Shown in pieces: positions 7,768-15,683 of a stretch of DNA of 64,000 nt. Source of the DNA: Hydrogenophaga pseudoflava. Lineage in GTDB: Bacteria > Pseudomonadota > Gammaproteobacteria > Burkholderiales > Burkholderiaceae_C. The stretch lies in NCBI RefSeq assembly GCF_031020795.1, contig NZ_JAVHJP010000005.1, positions 127,362-191,361 of the forward strand. Reading direction: 5' to 3'. Every line of letters begins with the position of its first letter. Position 1 is the first letter of the stretch. The notes under the pieces are model-generated. The model was not told where the DNA came from. It ran no database searches and saw only the letters and a program-made list of their open reading frames with translations. A program made the position numbers and the translations under genes.

Positions 7768-8373
7768 GTGAACGACAGCATCGCGCAGCGGCTGCGCGGC
7801 GCGGCCACTGACGGCCCGCAGGCCCTTCGCCTGTCGCTGCGCGAACTGCTGCAGCTGCACGGCGAAGGATCGGGTGCGGTGCTGCTGATGCTGATGGCGC
7901 TGCTGAGCACGGCGCCCATCGCTGGGGCGGGCACGGTGCTCAGCCTGGGCATCTTCGCGCTGGCCGGCGCCTGGCTGCGCGGGCGGGACACCCTGCCCCT
8001 GCCCGAGCGGCTGGCGCGCCTGACCCTCAATGAAACCTGGACGCGCCGCTGCCTGCACGGGCTGGCCTGGACCTACGAACGCGCCGAGCGCTGGATGTGC
8101 CCGCGCTGGCAGGCACTGTGCCACGCGCGCGCCCGGTGCTGGTGGGCGCTGTGGATTGCGCTCATGGCGGCGCTGATCTTCCTGCCATTGCCGCTGGGCA
8201 ATGTGCTGCCCGGCACCAGCCTGATGCTGCTCAGTCTGGGCTGGCTGTTCCGCGATGGCATCGCGCTGCTGCTGTCGGCGGCCACCGGTGCGGCGGGCGT
8301 GGGCTACGCTCTTTCCGTGGGCCACCTGGCGCTGGCGGCCTGGCAGCACCTGGGAAGCCAGATCGGTTTCTAG
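7768..8373 (+). CDS. ExoD-family membrane protein
   Basis: Protein of 201 residues of the exopolysaccharide-synthesis ExoD family. After a soluble N-terminus (LRLSLRELLQLHGEGSGAVL) come hydrophobic segments with STAPIAGAGTVLSLGIFALAG and, after about residue 125, IFLPLPLGNVLPGTSLM and LGWLFRDGIALLLS, the characteristic ExoD blocks. ExoD mutants of rhizobia are altered in exopolysaccharide and alkali tolerance, but the biochemical role is unknown. It is preceded by GGAGG. Its stop overlaps that of the convergent TauE/SafE gene by four bases. Confidence 0.82.
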   Translation: MNDSIAQRLRGAATDGPQALRLSLRELLQLHGEGSGAVLLMLMALLSTAPIAGAGTVLSLGIFALAGAWLRGRDTLPLPERLARLTLNETWTRRCLHGLAWTYERAERWMCPRWQALCHARARCWWALWIALMAALIFLPLPLGNVLPGTSLMLLSLGWLFRDGIALLLSAATGAAGVGYALSVGHLALAAWQHLGSQIGF

Positions 8374-9131
8374 AGCCTCGAGAAAAACACGGCGCTCATC
8401 ACCAGGCCGGTGACGATCACGCCGCGCCGCACCCAGGTCACGGGCAGCGCCTTGGACCAGCGCGCGCCGAAGTAGCCGCCCGCGGTGGCTGCCACCATCA
8501 TCAGCAGGCCCTCTTTCCAGGCGATGGCCCCCGCGACCACGAAGGCGGCCACGGACAGCCACGAGAGCACCAGCGAGTTGAGGTTCTTGAGCGCGTTGAC
8601 GGTGTTCAGCCGTGTCTCGCCGGCCACCGTGTACAGCGCCATCAGCAGGATGCCCAGCCCGCCGTTGAAGTAGCCACCGTAGATGGCCACCGCCAGCAGG
8701 CCCGGCTCGCGCCAGCGCGCCAGCCCATGGCCACCCGCGGAGGCCGCCTGGGCCCGGCGGGCGATGGCCGGACCGGCCGCGAACAACACGGTGGCGAAGA
8801 GCAGCAGCCAGGGCACGATGCCGGTGAACAACCGGGCCGGCGTGACCAGCAGCAGCAAGGCACCCGCGACGCCGCCGACGGCCGCAATCAGCGTTTCGCG
8901 GCGCAGGCGCTGCACCGGCAGCTCGCGCAATTCGGCCTTGAAGCCCAGGGTGCTGCCCAGGTAGCCCGGGCTCACCGCCAGCGCGCTGGTGGCGTTGGCG
9001 ACGATGGGCGGCACGCCGGTGAAGACCAGCGCGGGAAAGGTGAGGAAACTGCCGCCGCCGGCGATGGCGTTGAGCGCCCCCGCGCCGAACGCGGCGGCCG
9101 CCAGCAACGGCGCGGAACTCAGGAACTCCAG
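8370..9131 (-). CDS. TauE/SafE (TSUP) family transporter
   Basis: Membrane protein of about 253 residues with roughly eight hydrophobic segments, of the sulfite exporter TauE/SafE family. The N-terminal signature FGAGALNAIAGGGSFLTFPAL and the repeat motif GYFNGGLGILLMALY are typical. The start is uncertain: there is no ATG at the expected place. A CTG at 9131 gives (M)EFLSSAPLLAAAAF; a TTG at 9107 is the next choice. An ATG at 9239 is in frame but would lie deep inside the upstream lipoprotein gene. TSUP members move sulfite, thiosulfate, sulfoacetate or other small anions; the substrate is not evident. Confidence 0.78.
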   Translation of the reverse strand: MEFLSSAPLLAAAAFGAGALNAIAGGGSFLTFPALVFTGVPPIVANATSALAVSPGYLGSTLGFKAELRELPVQRLRRETLIAAVGGVAGALLLLVTPARLFTGIVPWLLLFATVLFAAGPAIARRAQAASAGGHGLARWREPGLLAVAIYGGYFNGGLGILLMALYTVAGETRLNTVNALKNLNSLVLSWLSVAAFVVAGAIAWKEGLLMMVAATAGGYFGARWSKALPVTWVRRGVIVTGLVMSAVFFSRL

Positions 9132-9138
9132 ACCGTGC

Positions 9139-9372
9139 TCACTTGGCGGCGGGGATGGCCACGTAGCGGTAGCCCTTGCCGCGCATGCAGTGGGCCACCA
9201 TCTGCTCGCGCTCGCCCTCGGGCACCTTGGCCAGGCCAACCTGGTATTGGCAATCAGAGAGCTGGGTGTAGGTCTCGTCCTTGCTGGCGTTGGGTTTGAC
9301 CCACTCGGCCTTGGGGGTGGACGAGCAGGCGGCGAGGGAAAGCAGCAAGGCGGTGGCGAGGACGGTTTTCAT
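9139..9372 (-). CDS. Small predicted lipoprotein
   Basis: Protein of 77 residues beginning with a lipoprotein signal: MKTVLATALLLSLAACSS, with lipobox LAAC and the lipidated Cys at residue 16. Ser at +2 suggests the outer membrane. The mature part is short, with two further cysteines (SDCQYQVG and AHCMRGKGY), which could form a disulfide. A Cys-Met-Arg-Gly-Lys-Gly-Tyr pattern of this sort recurs in small proteobacterial lipoproteins of unknown function. It lies eight bases upstream of the TauE/SafE gene and may be cotranscribed with it. Confidence 0.75.
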   Translation of the reverse strand: MKTVLATALLLSLAACSSTPKAEWVKPNASKDETYTQLSDCQYQVGLAKVPEGEREQMVAHCMRGKGYRYVAIPAAK

Positions 9373-9466
9373 CGGTGAAACGGGTCGGTTTTCAGAGGAC
9401 GGCCAGCATACCAAAGCACCTTCAACCCAGGCTGCAACCAGATGCATCGCCCCCGGCGCCACCAGC

Positions 9467-9760
9467 CTATCGCGAGCGGCCCAGCTTGTCCTGCAGACGC
9501 GCCAGCACCTCGCTGACCGTCTGCGGATCGGCGGCGGCCGCGCCGCCCGCGGTCAGCGCCTGTTCGGCCAGCGAGAGGTTCAGCCGAACATAGGTGCTGT
9601 CCAGCGCATGCCGGGTGGCCAGCAGCTGCTGCGCTATCTTGGCGCAGTCGGCGCCCTCCTCCAGCAGCTTCTGCAGGCCGCGCACCTGGCCTTCGGCGCG
9701 GCGCAGGCGGTGCAACAGCTCGGCCTTGCGCTCGGTGGCAAGGGTACGCGGTGTGGTCAC
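9467..9760 (-). CDS. CsoR/FrmR/RcnR-family transcriptional repressor
   Basis: All-helical repressor of 97 residues. The family core is clear: LLHRLRRAEGQVRGLQKLLEEGADCAK, continuing IAQQLLATRHALD. Cys39 corresponds to the first conserved ligand. The residues 25 and 29 positions later, where CsoR has His and Cys, are Leu64 and Ala68, so the Cu(I) site of CsoR and the dithiol of CstR are both absent. It is the last gene of an operon with the RND pump, a DUF2892 protein and a TDT transporter, whose promoter carries a CsoR-type palindrome. It therefore probably represses this operon in response to an unknown signal. Confidence 0.85.
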   Translation of the reverse strand: MTTPRTLATERKAELLHRLRRAEGQVRGLQKLLEEGADCAKIAQQLLATRHALDSTYVRLNLSLAEQALTAGGAAAADPQTVSEVLARLQDKLGRSR

Positions 9761-9778
9761 GGGCGGCTCCGTTCGGCC

Positions 9779-10822
9779 TCAGGCGGCCACCGGGGTGATG
9801 CTGGCCACCGGTTCAGGCGCCAGCAGCGAGCCGTCGCGCAGGCCGCGCACGGTGGCAAAGCCCAGCCAGAGCACCACCATCGAAGTCGCGGCCAGCAGCA
9901 GCACCGCCCCGGTCTGCAGCAGCCCGCCCGCCGGTTCCTGCAAACCCAGCAGGCGCAGGGTCAGCGTGGTGAAGGCCGCGAGCGGGAACGACAGGCCCCA
10001 GAACGGAATGCCGAAAGGCTGCGCCACCGCGCGCTTGAGCACCGGCAGCACCCACAGCAGGAAGAACAGCGCAACGCCCCACAGCGCCTGCACGGCCCAC
10101 AGCGGCGCCTCGCCTCGCTCGACCAGTTGGGACAGCACCAGGCCGATCACGGCCGGCGGCGCGACGGTGATCATCCAGGCCGGCAGCAGGCGGTCGGGCA
10201 GTGGGCTGTGAGTGATGCGACGCGCCAGGACCAGGGCCAGCACCAACGGCCAGAAGAAAGCCCCGATGCCGAACTGCGCCGCGGCCCACCCCCCATGGCC
10301 CAGCGGCACGCCGGCCAGCGGCGCGAGCACATTGCCCACCACCGGGATCAACAGCACCGGCGTGACCGACGGCCACAAGCCGGTGTTGCCCGGGGTGGCG
10401 CCGACCGCGGGCACGAGCCAGCGGCCCAGCACCCACAGCGTGGCCCAGAGCTGCAACAGGCTGCCGGCCCACCAGAGCGCGCGCCACAGAACGGACGGCG
10501 CGCCCGAAGCACCGCCCAGTGCCACCCCGACCGTCGCCAGCAGCAGCAGCGACACCGGGAATGCGGCCACGAAAGCGTGGCGCACGGGGTGCTTCAGGTC
10601 CTCGGCCAGCGCCGCCGGATGGCGCTGCCAGCGCAGCAGCGAGGCCCCCAGCAGCACGAGAAACACCCCCAGCGCCAGCAGGCCCGCCACCAGCGCCAGC
10701 CCCTCGGCCATGTCGCCCAGCAGCGGCGCTGCGCGGTGCCAGGCCAGCGACAGGCCGCACAGGCCCATGACCAGCGAGAACCAGCCGGGCATGAGGAACT
10801 TCAACGGGGTGGGACTGGACAT
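9779..10822 (-). CDS. TDT/SLAC1-family transporter (TehA-like)
   Basis: Polytopic membrane protein of 347 residues with about ten hydrophobic segments, the size and pattern of the tellurite-resistance/dicarboxylate transporter (TDT, SLAC1/TehA) family. The start ATG gives MSSPTPLKFLMPGWFSLVMG, matching the usual PGWFxxVMGxxGLxxAW first helix. Family members are anion channels or efflux proteins (TehA, malate permease Mae1, sulfite exporter SSU1). It sits 18 bases upstream of the CsoR-family gene and 34 bases after the DUF2892 gene, inside the efflux operon. With TauE/SafE nearby, a sulfur-oxyanion role is possible but unproven. Confidence 0.82.
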   Translation of the reverse strand: MSSPTPLKFLMPGWFSLVMGLCGLSLAWHRAAPLLGDMAEGLALVAGLLALGVFLVLLGASLLRWQRHPAALAEDLKHPVRHAFVAAFPVSLLLLATVGVALGGASGAPSVLWRALWWAGSLLQLWATLWVLGRWLVPAVGATPGNTGLWPSVTPVLLIPVVGNVLAPLAGVPLGHGGWAAAQFGIGAFFWPLVLALVLARRITHSPLPDRLLPAWMITVAPPAVIGLVLSQLVERGEAPLWAVQALWGVALFFLLWVLPVLKRAVAQPFGIPFWGLSFPLAAFTTLTLRLLGLQEPAGGLLQTGAVLLLAATSMVVLWLGFATVRGLRDGSLLAPEPVASITPVAA

Positions 10823-10856
10823 GGCACTCCTCGGGACGGGGTGGATCAGGACAGCG

Positions 10857-11087
10857 TCATTTTCCGGTGCTGCAGGCCGAGCCGCCTTCCGGCACACCCA
10901 TCTTCCTGAACAGGATCGCGGGCGGGCAGAAACCGGTGACGCCCGACTGCGCCAGGTTGAAGCCGGCGAAGGCGGTCAGCGCGAGGAACCATTCGCTGAC
11001 GAAGATGGGACTGCCGTGGTAACCCAGGGCGAGCGAGACCAGCACGACGGTGCCGGCCATGATGCGGATGAGGCGTTCGACGGTCAT
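10857..11087 (-). CDS. DUF2892 (YgaP-type) small membrane protein
   Basis: Protein of 76 residues with two transmembrane helices, matching the DUF2892 domain that forms the membrane part of the rhodanese YgaP. It has the typical start MTVERLIRIMAGTVVLVSLAL and the conserved TGFCPPAILFRKMGV with a Cys-Pro after the second helix. No rhodanese domain is fused. DUF2892 genes often travel with rhodanese, CsoR/CstR-type regulators and sulfur-related transporters. Here it lies between the RND pump and the TDT transporter on the same strand with gaps of about 35 bases. Confidence 0.85.
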   Translation of the reverse strand: MTVERLIRIMAGTVVLVSLALGYHGSPIFVSEWFLALTAFAGFNLAQSGVTGFCPPAILFRKMGVPEGGSACSTGK

Positions 11088-11122
11088 TTCAGACTCCTTG
11101 ATGAAAGTGGAACTACACAGCG

Positions 11123-14100
11123 TCACGCCGCTTGGTACTTGTTGCGGTACACGGCGTAGTAGAGAACCGGGATGACGACCAGCGTCAGCATCGTGGACAC
11201 GGCGATGCCGAAGATCAGCGAGATCGCCAGGCCGTTGAAGATGGGGTCGTCGAGGATGAAGAAGGCGCCCATCATGGCGGCCAGACCGGTCAGCGCGATG
11301 GGCTGCGCGCGCACCGCGGCGGACTGCACCACGGCCTGCGCGAACGGCACGCCGCGCGCGGTTTCCAGCTCGATGAAGTCCACCAGCAGGATGGAGTTGC
11401 GCACGATGATGCCGGCCAGCGCGATCATGCCGATCATGGACGTGGCGGTGAACTGCGACTGCAGCAGCGCGTGGCCCGGCATGACGCCGATCATGGTCAG
11501 CGGGATGGGCGCCATGATGATCAGCGGCGTGAGGTAGCTCTTGAACTGCGCGACCACCAGCAGGTAGATCAGGATCAGGCCGACGCCGTAGGCGGCACCC
11601 ATGTCGCGGAAGGTTTCGTAAGTGATCTGCCACTCGCCGTCCCACTTCACCGCGTACTGGCGGTACGGGTCTTTCGGTTGCGAGATCCAGTACTCGCCGA
11701 GTTCTCCGGTGTTGGGCAGGGCCGCGTCTTTCAGCGCCGGGCGGATGCCGAACAGGCCGTACAGCGGCGAGTCGAGTTCACCGGCCATGTCGCCGAAGAC
11801 GTAGGTCACGGGCAGCAGATCCTTGGTGAAGCGCGGCTGGTCGATCACACCGCGCTCGACGGTCACGAGTTCGGACAGCGGCACCATGGCGCCCTTTCCA
11901 TCCGGTGTTGCGGCCTTCATGGGCAGCGCCAGCAGGGCGTCCAGGCCGACCTGCGCTTCGCGCGGCAGCTGGATGCGCACCGGCACCGCGAACTTGGCAT
12001 GGCCGTCGTGCAGCCAGGCGGCGTCGGACCCCGAGAGTGCGGCGTAAACGGTCTGCGCGATCGCCTGCACCGGGATGCCCAGCGACTCGGCGCGCTGGCG
12101 CTGGATGCGCAGGAAGGCGCGCGGCGCGTGCTCCTTGAGCGAAGTGTCCACGCCCACGATGTCGGGCGTGCTCTTGAAGGCCCTGGCCACACGTTGCGCC
12201 AGTTCGGCGCGGCCTTTGTCGTCCGGCCCGTAGACCTCGGCCACGATGGGCGACATCACCGGCGGGCCGGGCGGCACCTCCACCACCTTGACGCGCGCGC
12301 CGTGGGCGGCGGCGATCTGCTCCAGCGCCGGGCGGTGGCGCTGCGCGATGGCGTGGCTCTTCTCGCTGCGGTCGTGCGCGCCGACCAGGTTGACCTGCAG
12401 GTCGCCGCCTTCGGCCTCGGCACGCAGGTAGTACTGGCGCACCAGGCCGTTGAAGGTGATGGGGCTGGCCGTGCCGGCGTAGCCCTGCACGTGGGCCACC
12501 TCGGGTTGTTGCGCGAGGAAGGCGGTCATGTCCTGCAGCGCGGCGGTGGTGCCTTCCAGCGGGGTGCCGGCGGGCATGTCCACCACCACCTGGTACTCGC
12601 TCTTGTTGTCGAAGGGCAGCATCTTGAGCACCACCCACTGCACCAGCGCCAGCCCCACCGAGAGCAGCAGGGCCGCGACGATGCCACCGGCCAGCAGCCA
12701 GCGCTTGCGCGCGCTCTGCAGGAAGGGCGTGAGGAGGCGCGTGAAGGTGTTCTGCAGCGCGCGGGTCAGCTTGCCGGGGCCGTGGGCGGCATGCATTTCC
12801 GTCTTCGTCAGCTTCAAGGCCAGCCAGGGCGTGACGGTGAAGGCGATGGCCAGCGAGATCGCCATGCCCATGCTGGCGTTGATGGGGATGGGGCTCATGT
12901 ACGGGCCCATCAGCCCGGTCACGAAGGCCATGGGCAGCAGCGCCGCGATGACGGTGAAGGTGGCCAGGATGGTGGGACCGCCCACCTCGTCCACGGCGCG
13001 CGGGATGATGACGGCCCACGGGATGTTTTGGCTACGGCCGGCCGCTGTCGCGGCCTTCACATCGCCTTCGGCGATACGAGCCTGCGCCGAAACATACATC
13101 GCCCCATGGCGATGTATGTTCTCCACCACCACGATGGCGTCGTCCACCAGGATGCCGATGGAGAAGATGAGCGCGAACAGCGAGACGCGGTTGAGCGTGA
13201 AGCCCCAGGCCCAGGACGCGAACAGCGTGGCCGTGAGCGTGAGGATCACCGCCGCGCCGACGATGACCGCCTCGCGCCGGCCCAGCGCCAGGCCCACCAG
13301 AACGATCACGCTGGCGGTGGCGAAGATGAGTTTCTGGATCAGCTTGTTGGCCTTGTCGGCCGCGGTCTGGCCGTAGTCGCGGGTGATGCTGACCTGCACG
13401 TCGTCGGGGATGACCGTGTTCTTCAGGTTCTCCAGCCGCTCGGCGGCGCCGCGCGCCACGTCCACCGCGTTTTCGCCGGGCTTCTTGGTCACGGTGATGG
13501 TCACGGCCGGGTGGTTCTGGCCCTGCTGGCCGGCGTGTGCCGCGTCGGCTGCACCGGGGGTGAACCACACATAGCGCTGCGGCAGCTGCGCCCCGGCTTC
13601 CACCCGCGCCACTTCGCGCAGGTAGACCGGGCGGGCCGCCCCGCCTTGGCTGGACACGCCGACCACGATGTCGCCGACGTCCCTTTCGCTCTGCAGAAAC
13701 TCGCCGGTCTCCACCGACAGCATGCCGGGCTCGCCCGTGGCCGGGTTGGGGTTGACCACCGAACCCGAGGGCAGCGCCTGGTTGGCCGCGGCGATGGCAC
13801 CGTGCAGCTGCTGCACGCTGACGCCGCGTTCGCGCAGCTGGTTCGGGTTGAGCCACACGTGCACCGCGCGGCCCGGACCGCCGATGGTGACCACCTCGCG
13901 CGTGCCGGGCACGCGCTTGAGCTCGGTTTCCACCGCGTGCGCCACGCGCTCCAGGTCGTGCGCGCTCTGCGCGTCGGCCGTCCACAGCGTGGCAGCGAGC
14001 ACCGGCACGTCGTCGATGCCCTTGGGTTTGACGATGGGTGTCATCACGCCCAGGCCCTGGGGCAGCCAGTCCTGGTTGGCGTTGAGCACGTCGTACAGGC

Positions 14101-14464
14101 GCACCAGCGCCTCGGTGCGCGGCACACCCACCTTGAACTGCACCGTCAGCACGGCCACGCCGGGGCGCGCGACGGAATAGGTGTGTTCGATGCCCTGGAT
14201 CTGCGAGAGCACGTGCTCGGCCGGGGCCGCGACCATCTTCTCCACGTCGGCACTGGACGCGCCGGGGAAAGGAATCATCACGTTGGCCATGGTCACGTTG
14301 ATCTGCGGCTCTTCTTCGCGCGGGGTGACCAGCACGGCGAACAAGCCCAGCAGCAGCGCGACCAGCGCCAGCAGCGGCGTGATGGCGTTGGCCTGGAAGG
14401 CCCGCGCCACGGAACCGGAGAAGCCCAGCTTCTCCAGCGTCGTTGCATCCTGTGTGTGGCCCAT
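11123..14464 (-). CDS. RND efflux pump inner-membrane subunit (AcrB family)
   Basis: Proton-driven RND transporter of 1113 residues. It shows the twelve-helix layout with two large periplasmic loops (about 60-360 and 640-920). TM4 carries FSIGILVDDAIVVVENIHRH, with the Asp pair needed for proton relay, and the C-terminal half has TSMIGMIALAGIIVRNSILL. The partner membrane-fusion protein starts the operon 12 bases upstream; no outer-membrane factor gene is adjacent. It is longer than usual partly because of an extra 24 or so residues between ENIHRH and AVDEVGGPTIL, encoded by a segment with strong palindromes. Substrates are unknown. Its context (DUF2892, TDT, CsoR-family regulator) argues against a standard drug pump. 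Confidence 0.88.
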   Translation of the reverse strand: MGHTQDATTLEKLGFSGSVARAFQANAITPLLALVALLLGLFAVLVTPREEEPQINVTMANVMIPFPGASSADVEKMVAAPAEHVLSQIQGIEHTYSVARPGVAVLTVQFKVGVPRTEALVRLYDVLNANQDWLPQGLGVMTPIVKPKGIDDVPVLAATLWTADAQSAHDLERVAHAVETELKRVPGTREVVTIGGPGRAVHVWLNPNQLRERGVSVQQLHGAIAAANQALPSGSVVNPNPATGEPGMLSVETGEFLQSERDVGDIVVGVSSQGGAARPVYLREVARVEAGAQLPQRYVWFTPGAADAAHAGQQGQNHPAVTITVTKKPGENAVDVARGAAERLENLKNTVIPDDVQVSITRDYGQTAADKANKLIQKLIFATASVIVLVGLALGRREAVIVGAAVILTLTATLFASWAWGFTLNRVSLFALIFSIGILVDDAIVVVENIHRHGAMYVSAQARIAEGDVKAATAAGRSQNIPWAVIIPRAVDEVGGPTILATFTVIAALLPMAFVTGLMGPYMSPIPINASMGMAISLAIAFTVTPWLALKLTKTEMHAAHGPGKLTRALQNTFTRLLTPFLQSARKRWLLAGGIVAALLLSVGLALVQWVVLKMLPFDNKSEYQVVVDMPAGTPLEGTTAALQDMTAFLAQQPEVAHVQGYAGTASPITFNGLVRQYYLRAEAEGGDLQVNLVGAHDRSEKSHAIAQRHRPALEQIAAAHGARVKVVEVPPGPPVMSPIVAEVYGPDDKGRAELAQRVARAFKSTPDIVGVDTSLKEHAPRAFLRIQRQRAESLGIPVQAIAQTVYAALSGSDAAWLHDGHAKFAVPVRIQLPREAQVGLDALLALPMKAATPDGKGAMVPLSELVTVERGVIDQPRFTKDLLPVTYVFGDMAGELDSPLYGLFGIRPALKDAALPNTGELGEYWISQPKDPYRQYAVKWDGEWQITYETFRDMGAAYGVGLILIYLLVVAQFKSYLTPLIIMAPIPLTMIGVMPGHALLQSQFTATSMIGMIALAGIIVRNSILLVDFIELETARGVPFAQAVVQSAAVRAQPIALTGLAAMMGAFFILDDPIFNGLAISLIFGIAVSTMLTLVVIPVLYYAVYRNKYQAA
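13015..13120 (-). repeat. In-frame palindrome-rich insertion inside the RND pump gene
   Basis: A segment that adds about 24 residues between TM4 and the conserved AVDEVG block. At 13091-13120 lies a perfect inverted repeat with 13-base arms (AACATACATCGCC and its complement) around a 4-base loop. Next to it are a TCGCC-TTC-GGCGA hairpin and a CGGCC-rich dyad. Such stem-loops are unusual in conserved transporter coding sequence and resemble an inserted palindromic repeat that keeps the reading frame. Limits are approximate. Confidence 0.5.
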
Positions 14465-14476
14465 GGCGGTCGCCTC

Positions 14477-15604
14477 TTACTTCGCCACGGGCGTTGCGCC
14501 GGACAGGCCCGCGCGCACGGGGTCGAGCGCCACCTGGTTGCCGGCCTTCAGGCCCGCCAGCACCTCGACCCCGTCGCCCTGGGTGGCGCCGGTGCGCACC
14601 GCGCGCAAAGCGAAGCCATGCCCGGATTCGCCCTTGGCGGTGACGACGTAGACGCCGGTCAGCTCGCCGCGGCGCAGCAAGGCCGTGGCCGGCACCACCA
14701 GACGCTGAGGCACGGCCTGGGCGGCACTGCCAGTGAAACGCACCTTGACCTGGCGACCCGGCACCTGGTCCGCGCCATCGGCGTCGCTGAGGTTCAGGCG
14801 CCACTCCACGGTCTGCGACACCGGGTCGGCGGCCGGCACGGTGGTCTTGGCCGCAGGCACGACCCAACGGTCGGTCCCGGGCAGTTGCACCTCGATCTTC
14901 TGGGCCGCCAGCGCCAGCGGCTGCAAGGACGCTGGCACGTGCACCACGGCGCGCATGGGCTGCGGCGCGTAGACGGTGAGGATGGGCGCGCCGGGCATGG
15001 CCAGCGCACCGGCTTCGGCGTGGGTGGCCAGCACCCAGCCATCCCAGGGCGCGGTCAGGCGGGTGAAGCCCTGGGCCACGCTGGCCTGGGTCTGGCCGGC
15101 GCGGGCGGCGGCGGCACCGGCTTCGGCGGCACGGAACTGGGCCAGCGCCGAATCGAGCGCGGCCTGGGCGATGAAGCCCTGCGTGCGCAGTTCCCTGGTC
15201 CGTTCGTAGGCGGCCTTGGCGTTGGCCAGGCTGGCCTGGGCCTGCGCGACACCGGCCTGCGCCTGGGCCACGCCGGCCTGGGTGGCGCGGTCGTCGATGA
15301 CGGCCAGCACCTGGCCGGCCTTGACGCGGTCACCCGCCTTGACCGACAGCGTGGCGATGCGGCCGCTGGCCTGGGCCGAGAGCACGCTCTGGCGCACCGC
15401 CTGCAGGCTGCCGTCGAATTCGGCGCTGCCCGCCACGGCCTGCGCGCCGACGACGATCACCGGCACCTGTGGGCCCGCGGTGGCGGGGGCAGGGTCGGCG
15501 GCCCGGGCGGCGCCCAGGGCCAGCAGGCCGGAAGCCAGCAGCAGGCGTGCGGCGCGGGCCGGCATCAGGGACGGAACAGACGGGGCATGTGCACGGGCGG
15601 GCAT
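14477..15604 (-). CDS. RND efflux periplasmic adaptor (membrane-fusion protein)
   Basis: Adaptor of 375 residues with a Sec signal peptide (hydrophobic stretch LLLASGLLALGAARA around residues 21-35). It then has the half-lipoyl motif GRIATLSVKAGDRVKAGQVLA, a coiled-coil hairpin rich in Ala and Gln (AGVAQAQAGVAQAQASL), the second lipoyl half with LTAPWDGWVLATHAE, and a beta-barrel. It links the inner-membrane RND pump to an outer-membrane channel encoded elsewhere. It is first in the operon, with AGGAG six bases before the ATG, behind a sigma70-type promoter overlapped by a CsoR-type operator. Confidence 0.88.
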   Translation of the reverse strand: MPARAHAPSVPSLMPARAARLLLASGLLALGAARAADPAPATAGPQVPVIVVGAQAVAGSAEFDGSLQAVRQSVLSAQASGRIATLSVKAGDRVKAGQVLAVIDDRATQAGVAQAQAGVAQAQASLANAKAAYERTRELRTQGFIAQAALDSALAQFRAAEAGAAAARAGQTQASVAQGFTRLTAPWDGWVLATHAEAGALAMPGAPILTVYAPQPMRAVVHVPASLQPLALAAQKIEVQLPGTDRWVVPAAKTTVPAADPVSQTVEWRLNLSDADGADQVPGRQVKVRFTGSAAQAVPQRLVVPATALLRRGELTGVYVVTAKGESGHGFALRAVRTGATQGDGVEVLAGLKAGNQVALDPVRAGLSGATPVAK

Positions 15605-15626
15605 GGCAATCTCCTATACCTGCCGC

Positions 15627-15655
15627 AGTATACATTTATACCCCCAGGGGTACAA
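15627..15655 (-). promoter_or_regulatory. Promoter of the RND operon with embedded CsoR-type operator
   Basis: On the minus strand TTGTAC (-35, 15655-15650) and TATACT (-10, 15632-15627) are separated by 17 bases, a near-consensus sigma70 promoter. Within and overlapping the spacer is TACCCCTGGGGGTA (15652-15639), a 6-2-6 inverted repeat of the GC-tract type bound by CsoR/CstR-family repressors. A repressor there would block RNA polymerase directly. The CsoR-family gene at the end of this operon is the obvious candidate. Confidence 0.72.
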
Positions 15656-15683
15656 GACCCCTTTGCCTGCCGGCGACCGTAGC

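Noticed and set aside
11132..15682. A very long open frame on the plus strand opposite the RND pump and adaptor genes
   Set aside because: It is an antisense shadow caused by strong G/C third-position bias of two well-recognised transporter genes; its product is low-complexity and His/Gly/Arg rich with no domain.
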